A stretch of DNA of 64,000 nt, from NCBI GenBank assembly GCA_001799635.1, contig MGTV01000008.1, positions 188,879 through 252,878 on the forward strand, written 5' to 3'. A program made the position numbers and the translations under genes. The stretch comes from Elusimicrobia bacterium GWA2_62_23. Its GTDB lineage: Bacteria; Elusimicrobiota; Elusimicrobia; Elusimicrobiales; UBA9959. The notes below the pieces were generated by a model. It was given only the letters and a program-made list of their open reading frames with translations, ran no database searches and was not told where the DNA came from. Shown piece after piece: positions 49,731 through 58,743 of this stretch; position 1 is the stretch's first letter, and the number at the start of each line of letters is the position of its first letter.

Positions 49731-50924
49731 TCAGAACTGGAGTTTCTTGCGCGAGGTCCAGACCGTAAGCGCGGCGCCGGACAGCAGGGCGCCGGCCGCG
49801 CCTACCACGAAAGGCGCGGCGGGGGAGACCTGGTCCCAGAGGAACCCGGCCAGGGCGCTGGAGGCGAAGGTCAGGAAGCCGAGCGTGCCCTGGAAGTAGC
49901 CCATGGCGGAAGCCCGGTTGGTGCTGCCGCTGAGGTGCGCTATGACCGCCTTGGCGATGCCCTCGTTGAAGGCGCCGTAGAAGCCGTAGAGGGCGAACAG
50001 GCCCCAGATCATCCAGGGTTTATCAGCCAGGGCGAAGCCCAGGTAGACCGCGGCGAAGACGAGGAAGCCGAAGCGCATGGTCTTGATCTTGCCGAGGCGG
50101 TCAGAGAGCCAGCCCGCCGGCGAAGCCAGGGCGGCATAGACCAGGTTGTAGCCGGTGTAGGCCAGGATGACGTGCGTGAGGGTGAAGCCCATGCTCTTGG
50201 CCTTCATGATCAGGAAGACGTCGCTGGAATTGCCCAGGGCGAAAATGGCGTAAAGCACCACGAAGGTCTTGAAGTCTGCGGTCATGGGCTCGGCGGCGGG
50301 GGCGGGCGAACCGGCCGGCCGGGCGGCGGCGGCCTCCTTCACGAAATAGACCAGCACCCCGACGCCAAGCAGGGCCGGCACGAAGGCCGCCATGAAGATG
50401 AAGCGGTAATCCGGCTTCTCGGCGCCCATGAAGTGGATGAGGGCCAGCGCGGTGAGCGGCCCCAGCGCGGCGCCTAGGGTGTCCATGGCCCGGTGGAAGC
50501 CGAAGGCCTTGCCCCAGTGCTCCTTGTCTATGGAGCCGGCTATGAGGGCGTCGCGGGCCGAGGTGCGCAGGCCCTTGCCTACCCGGTCTATGAAGCGCGA
50601 GAACAGGACGAAATGCCAAGTGGCCGCGAGCGCCAGCAGCGGCTTGGAAATAGCGGAGAGCGAATAGCCGGCCACTACGAAAGGCTTGCGTTTGCCGGCC
50701 CGGTCGGACAGGCGGCCGCCCAGGATCTTTACGAAGCTGGCCGTGGCTTCGGCCACGCCTTCTATGAGGCCCACCACCTGCATGGGCGCGCCCAGCACCG
50801 AGGTGAGGAAGATGGGGATGATAGGGTAGAGCATCTCGCTGGAGATGTCGGTAAGGCCGCTGACCACCCCGAGGAAAGTGACGTTGCGGGTCAGGCCCGC
50901 GCGCATATCTTTGATGAAACCCAT
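49731..50924 (-). CDS. MFS transporter
   Basis: 397 residues, about 12 membrane segments. FLGVVSGLTDISSEMLYPII, the loop GGRLSDRAGKRKPFV and RTSARDALIAGSIDKEHWG are typical of a major-facilitator subgroup often annotated as multidrug or sugar efflux. Substrate unknown. Lies between feoB (25 nt) and the desulfidase gene (9 nt). Confidence 0.85.
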   Translation of the reverse strand: MGFIKDMRAGLTRNVTFLGVVSGLTDISSEMLYPIIPIFLTSVLGAPMQVVGLIEGVAEATASFVKILGGRLSDRAGKRKPFVVAGYSLSAISKPLLALAATWHFVLFSRFIDRVGKGLRTSARDALIAGSIDKEHWGKAFGFHRAMDTLGAALGPLTALALIHFMGAEKPDYRFIFMAAFVPALLGVGVLVYFVKEAAAARPAGSPAPAAEPMTADFKTFVVLYAIFALGNSSDVFLIMKAKSMGFTLTHVILAYTGYNLVYAALASPAGWLSDRLGKIKTMRFGFLVFAAVYLGFALADKPWMIWGLFALYGFYGAFNEGIAKAVIAHLSGSTNRASAMGYFQGTLGFLTFASSALAGFLWDQVSPAAPFVVGAAGALLSGAALTVWTSRKKLQF

Positions 50925-50949
50925 AGTGATTGTCCTTTGGCGAGAGTAA

Positions 50950-52917
50950 TTATAGGAATCTTACGAGCAGATTCAAAGCCGCGGCTACCAGCAGGGCGAA
51001 GAGCAGGTTCACGGCGAAGACCTTGGCCGCGTCCCGGGCGCCGAGTTCGCGCACGGTGACCAGGGCGCTGGCGAGGCAGGGCAGGTAGAGGCTCAGGAAG
51101 ACGCTGGCCACCACGATGGCGCCCGGCGACAGGGCGAAAGGCGTGAGCATGGCTATGGAGACGTCCTTGCGCAGGAAGCCCAGCACCATAACCGACACGG
51201 TCTCTCCGGGCAGGCCCAGCAGGCCGGTGACCACGGGCCTGAAGACCTGCGCCACGGCCTCCAGGACGCCGGTGAAGTCCATCATGCCGATGGCCAGGAC
51301 GCCCAGCGCTATCATGGGCACGGCCTCCAGCAGGAAGTCCTTTATCCGGAAGTAAAGTTTCTTGCCCATCACGGAGGCGCAGGGGGCCTGGTAAGGGGGG
51401 ATCTCCAGGAAGAGCTCCGGAGTTTCGCCTTTCATCACGCGGCTGAGCAGCAGGGCCGCGGCTATGCCCGAGGCGGCTACGGCGGCGAACACCGCTACGG
51501 TGTATTTGAGGGGATAAGGCGAGAGCAGGCTGAAGATCATGGCCGTCTGCGGCATGCAGGGCGCCAGCGCCAGGGTGAGCGCCGTGGCTATCACCCTTTC
51601 CCTCGGGGTTTCCAGCACGCGGGCGGCGAGGATGGCTGGCACTTTGCAGCCCATGCCCAGCATCAGCGGGATGGTGCCGTAGCCGTGCAGTCCCACGCGG
51701 TGCATGGAACTGTCCAGCAGCACGGCCAGCCGCGGCAGGTAGCCGATGTCTTCCAGCACGCCGAGAGCGGCGTAGAAGGAAACTATATAAGGCAGGACGG
51801 TCACGAACGGGATATAGAGGCCGGTGGTGAGCAGGCCGAAGGATTCCATGGGGGCCGGGGTGGTGCCGAGGAGGAGGGTCTTTGCGAAGCCGCCTTCCTG
51901 CAGGCCGGCCAGGGCCTTGGTGAGCAGCGGCATCCAGACCGACTGGAACAGCGGGTCCAGCGCGTTGGAGATGAGTCCTTCCCCGACGAAGCGGATGGCC
52001 CAGAACACGGCCAGCATGACGGCCGCGGCGAAAGGCAGGCCGGTGGAAGGGCGGGAGGTGATGTCCTCCAGCTTCTCCAGGAAAGTGGCGTGCTTGTGGG
52101 TGATCTTCTGGCATTCGGCCGAAATGCGCCCGATGAGCTTCCATTTCTCGTCGGGGTCCGAAGGGAAGCAGGCCGGGGCCGGCAGGCGCCCGGCGTTGAA
52201 GTCCTCCACGGCCGTCTTAAGGCCGGAGAGCCCTTCGCCGGTGGTGGCCACGAAAGGGATAACCCGTACCCCGAGGTGGCGGCCCAGGGCAACCGGGTCT
52301 ATCTCTACGCCCTTGCGCTTGGCTATGTCCCACTTGTTGAGCAGGATCACCATGGGGGCGCAGAGGGACTGCAGCTCCAGGGTGTAGAAGAGGTTGCGCT
52401 CGAGGTTGGTGGCGTCCACCACGTTGAGGATGAGCGCCTTGTCCTCTTCGGCCAGGATCTCGCGGGCCACTTCCTCCGCCTTGTTGGTGGCCGTGTGGCT
52501 GTAGGCGCCGGGCACGTCCACTACGGAGAAACGTTCCCCGGCCAGGATGGTATGGCCGGCGGTATATTCCACGGTGGTGCCCGGGTAATTGGAGGAGATC
52601 ACGTCTATGCCGGTGAGGCGGGAGAAAACCACGCTCTTGCCCACGTTGGGGTTGCCCGCCAGCATGATGCGGCGGGACTTCACCTTCACCGAGACTCTGG
52701 TGGCCATGCCGCGCCCGAGGGCCACCCGGGTGCCCATCACCTCCACTACCACAGGCCCGCCGGAAGTCTCACGGGAGCGCTTGGTTATATGGCGGCCCGG
52801 GTAGATGCCCATGGCCCTGAGTTTGGCCTGGAAGTCCTGGCCGCCGCCCACTTCGACGACGTAGCCGGACTCATTCTCGCGCATGGAGAGCAGGGTGAGG
52901 GAGGGGGAGGGTTTCAT
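50950..52917 (-). CDS. feoB: FeoA-FeoB fusion, ferrous iron transporter
   Basis: 655 residues. FeoA-like SH3 domain at about 5-80 (LRAMGIYPGRHITKRSRE), G domain with GNPNVGKS (G1), DVPGAYS (G3) and NKWD (G4), then about 8-10 membrane segments with the FeoB gate motif GMGCKVPAI. Imports Fe2+ across the inner membrane. ATGA overlap with the DtxR-type gene upstream. Confidence 0.93.
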   Translation of the reverse strand: MKPSPSLTLLSMRENESGYVVEVGGGQDFQAKLRAMGIYPGRHITKRSRETSGGPVVVEVMGTRVALGRGMATRVSVKVKSRRIMLAGNPNVGKSVVFSRLTGIDVISSNYPGTTVEYTAGHTILAGERFSVVDVPGAYSHTATNKAEEVAREILAEEDKALILNVVDATNLERNLFYTLELQSLCAPMVILLNKWDIAKRKGVEIDPVALGRHLGVRVIPFVATTGEGLSGLKTAVEDFNAGRLPAPACFPSDPDEKWKLIGRISAECQKITHKHATFLEKLEDITSRPSTGLPFAAAVMLAVFWAIRFVGEGLISNALDPLFQSVWMPLLTKALAGLQEGGFAKTLLLGTTPAPMESFGLLTTGLYIPFVTVLPYIVSFYAALGVLEDIGYLPRLAVLLDSSMHRVGLHGYGTIPLMLGMGCKVPAILAARVLETPRERVIATALTLALAPCMPQTAMIFSLLSPYPLKYTVAVFAAVAASGIAAALLLSRVMKGETPELFLEIPPYQAPCASVMGKKLYFRIKDFLLEAVPMIALGVLAIGMMDFTGVLEAVAQVFRPVVTGLLGLPGETVSVMVLGFLRKDVSIAMLTPFALSPGAIVVASVFLSLYLPCLASALVTVRELGARDAAKVFAVNLLFALLVAAALNLLVRFL

Positions 52918-53351
52918 GCCTGCGCCCTCCCTGTTACAGCGCGCCTGGCGGCAGCCAGGGTGCCCCGACGGGCCGGGGCTTTAAGGAAGAGGGAGAGGCC
53001 GCCCAGTCGCGCCACGGCGGCGCGGCTCAAGGCATGCTCGGCGCGGCAGGCGTTCTTTTCGGCGTCGGCTTCGGGCAGGCCGAGGATGGCGACGAAGAAA
53101 TCCTTGAGCAGGGAATGCCTGGAGGCCACTTCGGCGCCGGCTTTCTCTCCGGAGGGGGTGAGCGTGATGCTGCCGTAGCGCTCCTGTGAGACGAAGCCGC
53201 GGGCTGAAAGGGTTTTCATGGCCGAATTCACAGAGGGCTTAGAGACGCCGAGCAGCGCGCTCACGCGGCTGGCCCTGGCGCGGCCGTCCGCCCGGGAGAG
53301 GGTGTAGACCGCTTCCAGGTAATCTTCAAGACTTTGAGAAAGTTCTTCCAT
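52914..53351 (-). CDS. DtxR/MntR-family metalloregulator
   Basis: 145 residues. N-terminal winged helix SQSLEDYLEAVYTLSRADGR ... VSALLGVSKPSVNSAMKTL, then the metal/dimer region with HSLLKDFFVAILGLPEADAE and CRAEHALS. It probably represses the feo operon when metal-replete. The C-terminus beyond about 115 is short and lacks the SH3 domain. GGAG precedes the ATG; it reads from the palindromic operator below. Confidence 0.9.
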   Translation of the reverse strand: MEELSQSLEDYLEAVYTLSRADGRARASRVSALLGVSKPSVNSAMKTLSARGFVSQERYGSITLTPSGEKAGAEVASRHSLLKDFFVAILGLPEADAEKNACRAEHALSRAAVARLGGLSLFLKAPARRGTLAAARRAVTGRAQA

Positions 53352-53395
53352 GGCGCTCCGGCATATAAGTTAGTCTACTCTAACTTTAGCAAAAA
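53352..53395 (-). promoter_or_regulatory. Promoter with DtxR-type operator of the feo operon
   Basis: Perfect inverted repeat AAGTTAG-TCTACT-CTAACTT at 53367-53386. On the minus strand it lies between TTGCTA (-35) and TTATAT (-10), spacer 18 nt, so bound regulator would block the polymerase. Confidence 0.75.
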
Positions 53396-53434
53396 AAGCA
53401 CGGCTGCCGCAAGCGGCGGCCGGACGGGACGCGC

Positions 53435-54322
53435 TCAGCGCGGCAGCGGTTCTGTGAGGTTCTGGTGGATCACGCTGAGGTCCTTGTCGCCGTAGCCGCT
53501 GCGCTCGGCCCTGGCCATCAGGGCGGCGGCGGCGGTGGTGACGGGCAGCTCCAGCTTATTGGAGGCCGCTTCGGCCAGCATGAACCGGGCGTCCTTGAGC
53601 ATGTGCTTGAGCTGGAAGGCGGGGGCGTAGTCCCGGGCCAGGATGTTCTTTTTCTTCAGCTCGAAGTAGGGGCAGTTGAGCGCGGGGTTCTCCTCGAGGG
53701 TCTGGAAGACCAGCGCCGGGTCCAGGCCCTGGGCCTGGGCCAGCGCCGCGGCCTCGGCGATGGCCGTGGTGAGCTGGGCCACCACCAGGTTGGCGCAGAG
53801 CTTGAGGGCAGTGCCCGCCGGCGCGGGGCCGGCGTAGATCACGGCCCGCCCCATGGCTTTAAGGACGGGGGAGAACTTTTCCACCACCTTCTTCTCGCCG
53901 CCGGCCAGGATTACCAGCGTGCCGGCCTCGGCGGCCGGTTTGGAGCCGGAGACCGGGCAGTCCAGGAAGTTCACGCCGGCTATGTAGCATTTGCGCGCCA
54001 GCGCGGCGGTGTAAACGGGGGAGACGGTGCTCATGTTGATGAGAGTATTGCCTCCGGAGAAAGCCGAGATTACGCCTTCGGGGCCTTCCAGCACGGCGTC
54101 CATGGCCGCCGGGTCGGAGACCATGGTGATGACCGTGTCGGCGGCTTTGGCCAGGGCCCGGGGGGAGTGGGCCACCTCGCAGCCCGCGTCGGCGAATTCC
54201 GAGGTGCGCTCGCGGGTGCGGTTATAGACCGTTACCTGGTAGCCGGCTTTTACCAGGTTCATTGCCATGGCGCGGCCCATTATGCCGAGCCCTATAAAAC
54301 CTATCCTGGGTGGGATGCTCAT
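53435..54322 (-). CDS. 3-hydroxyisobutyrate dehydrogenase-family oxidoreductase
   Basis: 295 residues. NAD(P)-binding IGFIGLGIMGRAMAMNLVKA, DCPVSGSKPAAEAGTL, and catalytic Lys in GTALKLCANLV. Matches the beta-hydroxyacid dehydrogenase group, including succinic-semialdehyde/glyoxylate reductases; exact substrate unknown. Start 54322 overlaps the previous stop (ATGA). Confidence 0.88.
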   Translation of the reverse strand: MSIPPRIGFIGLGIMGRAMAMNLVKAGYQVTVYNRTRERTSEFADAGCEVAHSPRALAKAADTVITMVSDPAAMDAVLEGPEGVISAFSGGNTLINMSTVSPVYTAALARKCYIAGVNFLDCPVSGSKPAAEAGTLVILAGGEKKVVEKFSPVLKAMGRAVIYAGPAPAGTALKLCANLVVAQLTTAIAEAAALAQAQGLDPALVFQTLEENPALNCPYFELKKKNILARDYAPAFQLKHMLKDARFMLAEAASNKLELPVTTAAAALMARAERSGYGDKDLSVIHQNLTEPLPR

Positions 54323-54885
54323 TTTTTGCCTCTCAATGCCGATATTTCCGCCGGAGAAAGTTCGCGCCACTCGCCCGGCTTCAGGCCGGCCAGGGTGAGC
54401 GGGCCTATGGCCCGCCGCAGCAGGCGCAGCACCGGGAAGCCGACCGCGGCCAGCATGCGCCGGACCTGGCGGTTGCGCCCTTCCTTAAGTTCCAGTTCCG
54501 CCCAGGAAGTGGGGACGGTCTTGCGAAAGCGCACGGGCGGCACGCGCGGGGGCAGGCCGGGGTCCGGGAGGAGGCGCGCCCCGCAGGGCAGGGTGGGCCC
54601 GTCGTTAAGCGTTACCCCGGCGCGCAGCCTGGCCAGCGCCTCGCCGGTCACCTCGCGCTCCACCTGGGCCCAGTAGGTTTTGGGCAGTTTATGCTTCGGG
54701 TCCGCCACGCGCGCCTGGAGGGCGCCGTCGGAGGTGAGCAACAGCAGGCCCTCGCTGTCGTGGTCCAGCCGGCCGGCCGGGTAGACTCCCTTGGGCAGGG
54801 AGAAGTCCGCCAGCGACCTGTGGCCGTGTTCGGGCGTGAACTGCGAAAGCACCCCGTACGGCTTGTTGAAGATGATAGTGGTCAT
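54319..54885 (-). CDS. RluE/RsuA-family rRNA pseudouridine synthase
   Basis: 188 residues, short form. IIFNKPYGVLSQFTPE and catalytic Asp in AGRLDHDSEGLLLLTSDG; C-terminal LKEGRNRQVRRMLAAVGFPV. Isomerises a uridine in rRNA, 23S U2457 for RluE. The start (ATG 54885) is chosen from the family N-terminus; a GTG two codons earlier is possible. Divergent from the RNase D gene. Confidence 0.9.
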   Translation of the reverse strand: MTTIIFNKPYGVLSQFTPEHGHRSLADFSLPKGVYPAGRLDHDSEGLLLLTSDGALQARVADPKHKLPKTYWAQVEREVTGEALARLRAGVTLNDGPTLPCGARLLPDPGLPPRVPPVRFRKTVPTSWAELELKEGRNRQVRRMLAAVGFPVLRLLRRAIGPLTLAGLKPGEWRELSPAEISALRGKK

Positions 54886-54931
54886 GGTCACGCTCAACCC
54901 GCTCCCCCGATAAATGTTATTATATTTTATC

Positions 54932-56071
54932 ATGAGTTACGTCTTCATAGATAAACAGGAAGAGTTCAACGAGCTGGTGGGGCGGCTGGCCTCCCATAAA
55001 TACCTTTCCATAGACACCGAGTCCAACAGCCTCTACGCCTACAAGGAGAAGCTCTGCCTCATGCAGCTCTCCAGCGAGCACATCAACGCCGTGGTGGACA
55101 CGCTCGCGGTGGATATCAAGCCCATCCTCCCGATTTTCTCCGACCCGGCCATAGAGAAGATCTTTCATTCGGCCGACTCCGACATCCGCGTTTTCAAGGG
55201 CGCGCTCAAGTGCGTGTTCGTGAACATCTTCGACGTGATGGTGGCGGCCAAGTACCTGGGCATCATCAAGTGCGGCCTGGACAGCATGGTAGGCGAGTTC
55301 TTCGGCCTGGAGCTGAACAAGAAATTCCAGAAGGCCGACTGGGGCAAGCGCCCGCTCTCCAAGGAAATGCTGGACTACGCCAGCTGCGATACCATCCACC
55401 TCAAGAAACTGCGCGACATCCTGGGCGCCGACCTGGAGAAGAAAGGCAAGCTCGAAGAGGCCCTGAGCCAGTTCGCCCAGATCTGCAAGATAGAGCCCAC
55501 GCCCATGCGCTTCGACGAGTCCGGCTTCCTGACGCTCAAGGGCGCGCGCCAGCTCAACGGGCGCGGCCTGGCCGTGCTGCGCGAACTCTATATAGCGCGC
55601 GAAGTGGCGGCCATCAAGAAGAACACGCCGCCGTTCAAGGTGATCAGCGAGGACCTGATGCTGCGGCTGTCGGTGGCGCCGCGCGAGGGCCTGCATAATC
55701 TTTCCATCTTCAAGGGCGTCAGCGGTTACGTGCTCAGCAATCACGGGCCGTGGATCCGCGAGGCCCTGCAGAAAGGCCTGAAGGCGCCGGAGTACCACGT
55801 GCCCCGGCGTGAAGTATCGCGCGAGAAGCGGGCCTATTTCGAGTCGGTGAAGGTGAAGTTCAAGGCGCTGAAGCTCTGGCGCAAGGAAACGGCCGCCCGG
55901 CGCAACATGCTGCCCGAGGCCATCATGGGCAACGACGTGATGGAGCGCGTGGCCCTGGCGCAGATCAGGTCCATAGAGGACCTGCACGCCATCCGCGGCC
56001 TGGGCGCCGAAAAAGCCTCCCTCTACGGCGCGGAACTGCTGGAGTTCCTCAAAAAACACCACCAAAAATAA
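54932..56071 (+). CDS. rnd: Ribonuclease D
   Basis: 379 residues. DEDDy exonuclease: YLSIDTESNSLYAY, IFHSADSDIRVFKG and YASCDTIHL (Y and D), followed by an HRDC-like region (about 200-280) and a second helical region near the end. Trims 3' ends of tRNA and other RNA. ATG follows TATATT by 5 nt with no Shine-Dalgarno site: leaderless candidate. Its stop codon lies at the start of the palindromic repeat. Confidence 0.92.
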   Translation: MSYVFIDKQEEFNELVGRLASHKYLSIDTESNSLYAYKEKLCLMQLSSEHINAVVDTLAVDIKPILPIFSDPAIEKIFHSADSDIRVFKGALKCVFVNIFDVMVAAKYLGIIKCGLDSMVGEFFGLELNKKFQKADWGKRPLSKEMLDYASCDTIHLKKLRDILGADLEKKGKLEEALSQFAQICKIEPTPMRFDESGFLTLKGARQLNGRGLAVLRELYIAREVAAIKKNTPPFKVISEDLMLRLSVAPREGLHNLSIFKGVSGYVLSNHGPWIREALQKGLKAPEYHVPRREVSREKRAYFESVKVKFKALKLWRKETAARRNMLPEAIMGNDVMERVALAQIRSIEDLHAIRGLGAEKASLYGAELLEFLKKHHQK

Positions 56072-56099
56072 AATAGGGACAGACACCTGTTTTCCGTTG

Positions 56100-56127
56100 G
56101 GAACCCGACACTACATTGTCGGGTTCC
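56100..56127. repeat. 11-bp hairpin upstream of the transposase
   Basis: Perfect stem GGAACCCGACA / TGTCGGGTTCC with a CTACAT loop, as expected for a single-strand substrate of Y1 transposases. Confidence 0.7.
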
Positions 56128-56160
56128 TCTGCTATGCTCTGTATTAGAGATGGGGGGGAT

Positions 56161-56868
56161 ATGCCAAGAATATCAAGGGCTGTAGGGGTAGGGCTTCCGC
56201 ACCATGTTACCCAAAGAGGCAATTATGGAGGCGTTGTTTTTGAAAGTGATTTTGACCGAAATAAGTATTTAGATCTGGTCTCGGAATGCTCCTCGCGATC
56301 TGGGCTTTCGATATTGGGATATTGCCTAATGCCAAATCACGTGCATTTCATTGCGGTCCCCGGGAATGCGGATTCTCTGGCAGATACCTTTAAAATAGCT
56401 CATGCCAGGTATGCTCAATACTTGAACTGGAAGCGGCATATGAAAGGACATTTGTGGCAGGGGAGATTTTATTCCTGCGTTCTCGACGTGGCGCACTTGA
56501 GGGCTGCTGGAAGATATGTGGAAAAGAATCCGGTTCGGGCAGGACTTGTAGGCTCGGCTGATATGTGGGAGTGGTCCAGTGTTGGGGCCCATCTCGGCCG
56601 TGTCGAGAACAAGTATGGGTTCGATCTCGACGCAATGTGGTCATTCATCCCAGAGATGAAGCGGGACTGGGGAGATTTCCTTTCCCTGCAATATGAAACT
56701 GAGGCGGATGAATTGATACGGGCGAACACCCGCACCGGTCGGCCGATGTGTGACACCGCTTTCATGAGAATGCTGGAGAATCGTTTGGGGCGCAGATTGC
56801 GGGCCAGACATATCGGCAGGCCCAATTCAGCAGAAGCTGTCGATGACTACTGTTTTTTAGGGAAATAG
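56161..56868 (+). CDS. REP-associated tyrosine transposase (Y1, HUH)
   Basis: 235 residues. LPHHVTQRGNYGGVVF, the HUH motif LMPNHVHFIAVP, HLWQGRFYS and the tyrosine region GRYVEKNPVRAGLV match RAYT/TnpA_REP proteins. They act on hairpin ends as single strands. ATG 56161 has a G-run ribosome site 3 nt upstream; the longer frame starts inside the hairpin. Codon use is A/T-richer than that of the neighbours. Confidence 0.92.
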   Translation: MPRISRAVGVGLPHHVTQRGNYGGVVFESDFDRNKYLDLVSECSSRSGLSILGYCLMPNHVHFIAVPGNADSLADTFKIAHARYAQYLNWKRHMKGHLWQGRFYSCVLDVAHLRAAGRYVEKNPVRAGLVGSADMWEWSSVGAHLGRVENKYGFDLDAMWSFIPEMKRDWGDFLSLQYETEADELIRANTRTGRPMCDTAFMRMLENRLGRRLRARHIGRPNSAEAVDDYCFLGK

Positions 56869-56878
56869 GTGTCTGTCC

Positions 56879-58645
56879 CTATTTTAGTTTTTGGGCGAGG
56901 TCGGGGCGGTTTATTTCGCGCAGGGCCTTGAGGATGAGGGGGCGGTTCTCCGGCTTGTAGTACTGAAGGAGCGCCCGCTGCATGCGGCGCTCCGTTTCTT
57001 TTTTGGGGACGTAGACCGGCTCCAGGGTGAAAGGGTCCAGGCCGGTGAAATAGATGGACGTGGCCAGCTCCATGGGGGCCGGTAGGAAATCGTTGATCTG
57101 CTGGGGGCGGATATTGCGCTCTCTCAGGAACACGGCCAGCTCCGCCATGTCCTCCAGCGTGGAACCGGGGTGCGCCGAGATGAAGTAGAGCACCAGGTAT
57201 TGCTCCTTGCCCGCTTTCCTGGATTCGGAAAGGAATTTTGCGGCGAATTCCTTGAAGACCTCGACGGAGGGCTTCTTCATCACGGAAAGGACCTCGGGAG
57301 AAATATGTTCGGGTGCCACCTTGAGCTGGCCGCCGGTGTGGAAGCGGGCTATCTCGGAAATATACTCGCCGCATTTAAGGGCCAGGTCCATGCGGATGCC
57401 GCTGGCGACGAAGGCCCGCTTGAGGCCTTTGAGCGCGCGCACGCGGCGCATCAGGGCGAGCAGCGGCTTGTGGTCGGTGTTGAGGTTGGGGCAGATGACC
57501 GGGTGCACGCAGGAGAGTTTCTTGCAGGCCTTGCAGACCTCCATATCCTTGCCGCGCATCTCGTACATGTTGGCAGAAGGGGCGCCGAGGTCCGAGATAT
57601 TGCCGGGGTGGCGCGGGGTCTTGAGCAGTTCGGCGGCCTCTTTTTCCACCGACTCGGGCGAGCGGCTCTGGATGAAACGGCCCTGGTGCAGCGTGAGCGA
57701 ACAGAAGGCGCAGCCGCCGAAGCAGCCGCGGTGGATGACGATGGAATCCTTGATCATCTCGAGCGCGGGGATGGGCTCTTTGTACGACGGGTGGGCGCGC
57801 TTGGTGTACGGCAGGCCGTAGACCGCGTCCATCTCCGGCGTGGTGAGCGGCAGGGCGGGGGGATTCTGCACCACGGCCTTGCCCTCGCTCTTCTGTACCA
57901 GCACGGCGGCGTTAAAGGGGTTGGAATTCTCGTAGATGAGGCGCGTGGCCAGCGAGAACTTCACGCGGTCGCCGGCGGCCTCGCCCGCGGAGGGCAGCTC
58001 CAGCGCGCCGGGGACGTTCAGCTCCGCGGTTTCCCTGGCGCCGAGCGGGTAGGCGGTGCCGCGGATATCGCGCAGCGTTCCTATCTTTTCCCCGGCCTTC
58101 AGGCGGGCCGCTATCTCGCGGGCCTGGCGCTCGCCCATGCCGTACACCAGCAAGTCGGCCTTGGAATCCAGCAGCACGCTACGCCGCACCTTGTCCGACC
58201 AGTAGTCGTAATGGGCGAAGCGGCGCATGGTGGCTTCTATGCCGCCTATCACCAGCGGTGCGTCCGGGTAGGCCTCGCGGCAGCGCTGGGAGTAAATGAT
58301 GGTGGCGCGGTCGGGGCGCAGGCCCGCCCGGCCGGCGGGCGTGAAATCGTCGGAAGAACGCACTTTCCTGTTGTGCGTGTACTTGTTGATCATGGAGTCC
58401 ATGTTCCCGGCGGAGACGCCGAAGAACAGGCGGGGCCTGCCGAACTTTTTGAAGTCTGCCGCGGAATCCCAGCGCGGCTGGGCGAGGATGGCCACGCGCA
58501 GGCCTTCGGCCTCGAGCACGCGCCCGAGCAGGGCCATGGCGAAAGAGGGGTGGTCCACGTAGGCGTCGCCGGTGACCAGGACTACGTCCACGGCGTCCCA
58601 GCCCAGGCGCTTTACCTCTTCGGGGGTTGCCGGCAGGAAAGACAT
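56879..58645 (-). CDS. YgiQ-type radical SAM protein (UPF0313)
   Basis: 588 residues. Radical SAM cysteines in [10 protein letters not shown] near residue 310, N-terminal [20 protein letters not shown] and [18 protein letters not shown] typical of YgiQ, and [17 protein letters not shown]. Reaction unknown. Stop (TAG) falls in the transposon end at 56879-56881. Confidence 0.93.
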   Translation of the reverse strand: MSFLPATPEEVKRLGWDAVDVVLVTGDAYVDHPSFAMALLGRVLEAEGLRVAILAQPRWDSAADFKKFGRPRLFFGVSAGNMDSMINKYTHNRKVRSSDDFTPAGRAGLRPDRATIIYSQRCREAYPDAPLVIGGIEATMRRFAHYDYWSDKVRRSVLLDSKADLLVYGMGERQAREIAARLKAGEKIGTLRDIRGTAYPLGARETAELNVPGALELPSAGEAAGDRVKFSLATRLIYENSNPFNAAVLVQKSEGKAVVQNPPALPLTTPEMDAVYGLPYTKRAHPSYKEPIPALEMIKDSIVIHRGCFGGCAFCSLTLHQGRFIQSRSPESVEKEAAELLKTPRHPGNISDLGAPSANMYEMRGKDMEVCKACKKLSCVHPVICPNLNTDHKPLLALMRRVRALKGLKRAFVASGIRMDLALKCGEYISEIARFHTGGQLKVAPEHISPEVLSVMKKPSVEVFKEFAAKFLSESRKAGKEQYLVLYFISAHPGSTLEDMAELAVFLRERNIRPQQINDFLPAPMELATSIYFTGLDPFTLEPVYVPKKETERRMQRALLQYYKPENRPLILKALREINRPDLAQKLK

Positions 58646-58743
58646 GCGTAAATGATAGCAAAAAGGCGGGGCCCGCCCGGGGTTCCCATCCCCTCATTTA
58701 TTTGTAATAATATAGGGAGAAGTCACGGGTTCCTGGAGGAAAA

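Larger units (their letters stand above)
56070..56885 (+). mobile_element. Tyrosine-transposase (RAYT-type) element with inverted repeat ends
   Basis: Left end AAAATAGGGACAGACACCT (56070-56088) and its inverted copy (56867-56885, extending to 56864) flank the transposase gene. An 11-bp hairpin GGAACCCGACA / TGTCGGGTTCC (56100-56127) lies upstream of the gene. Base composition is markedly lower in GC than its surroundings, which points to horizontal arrival. Both ends supply stop codons of the flanking genes. Confidence 0.85.
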
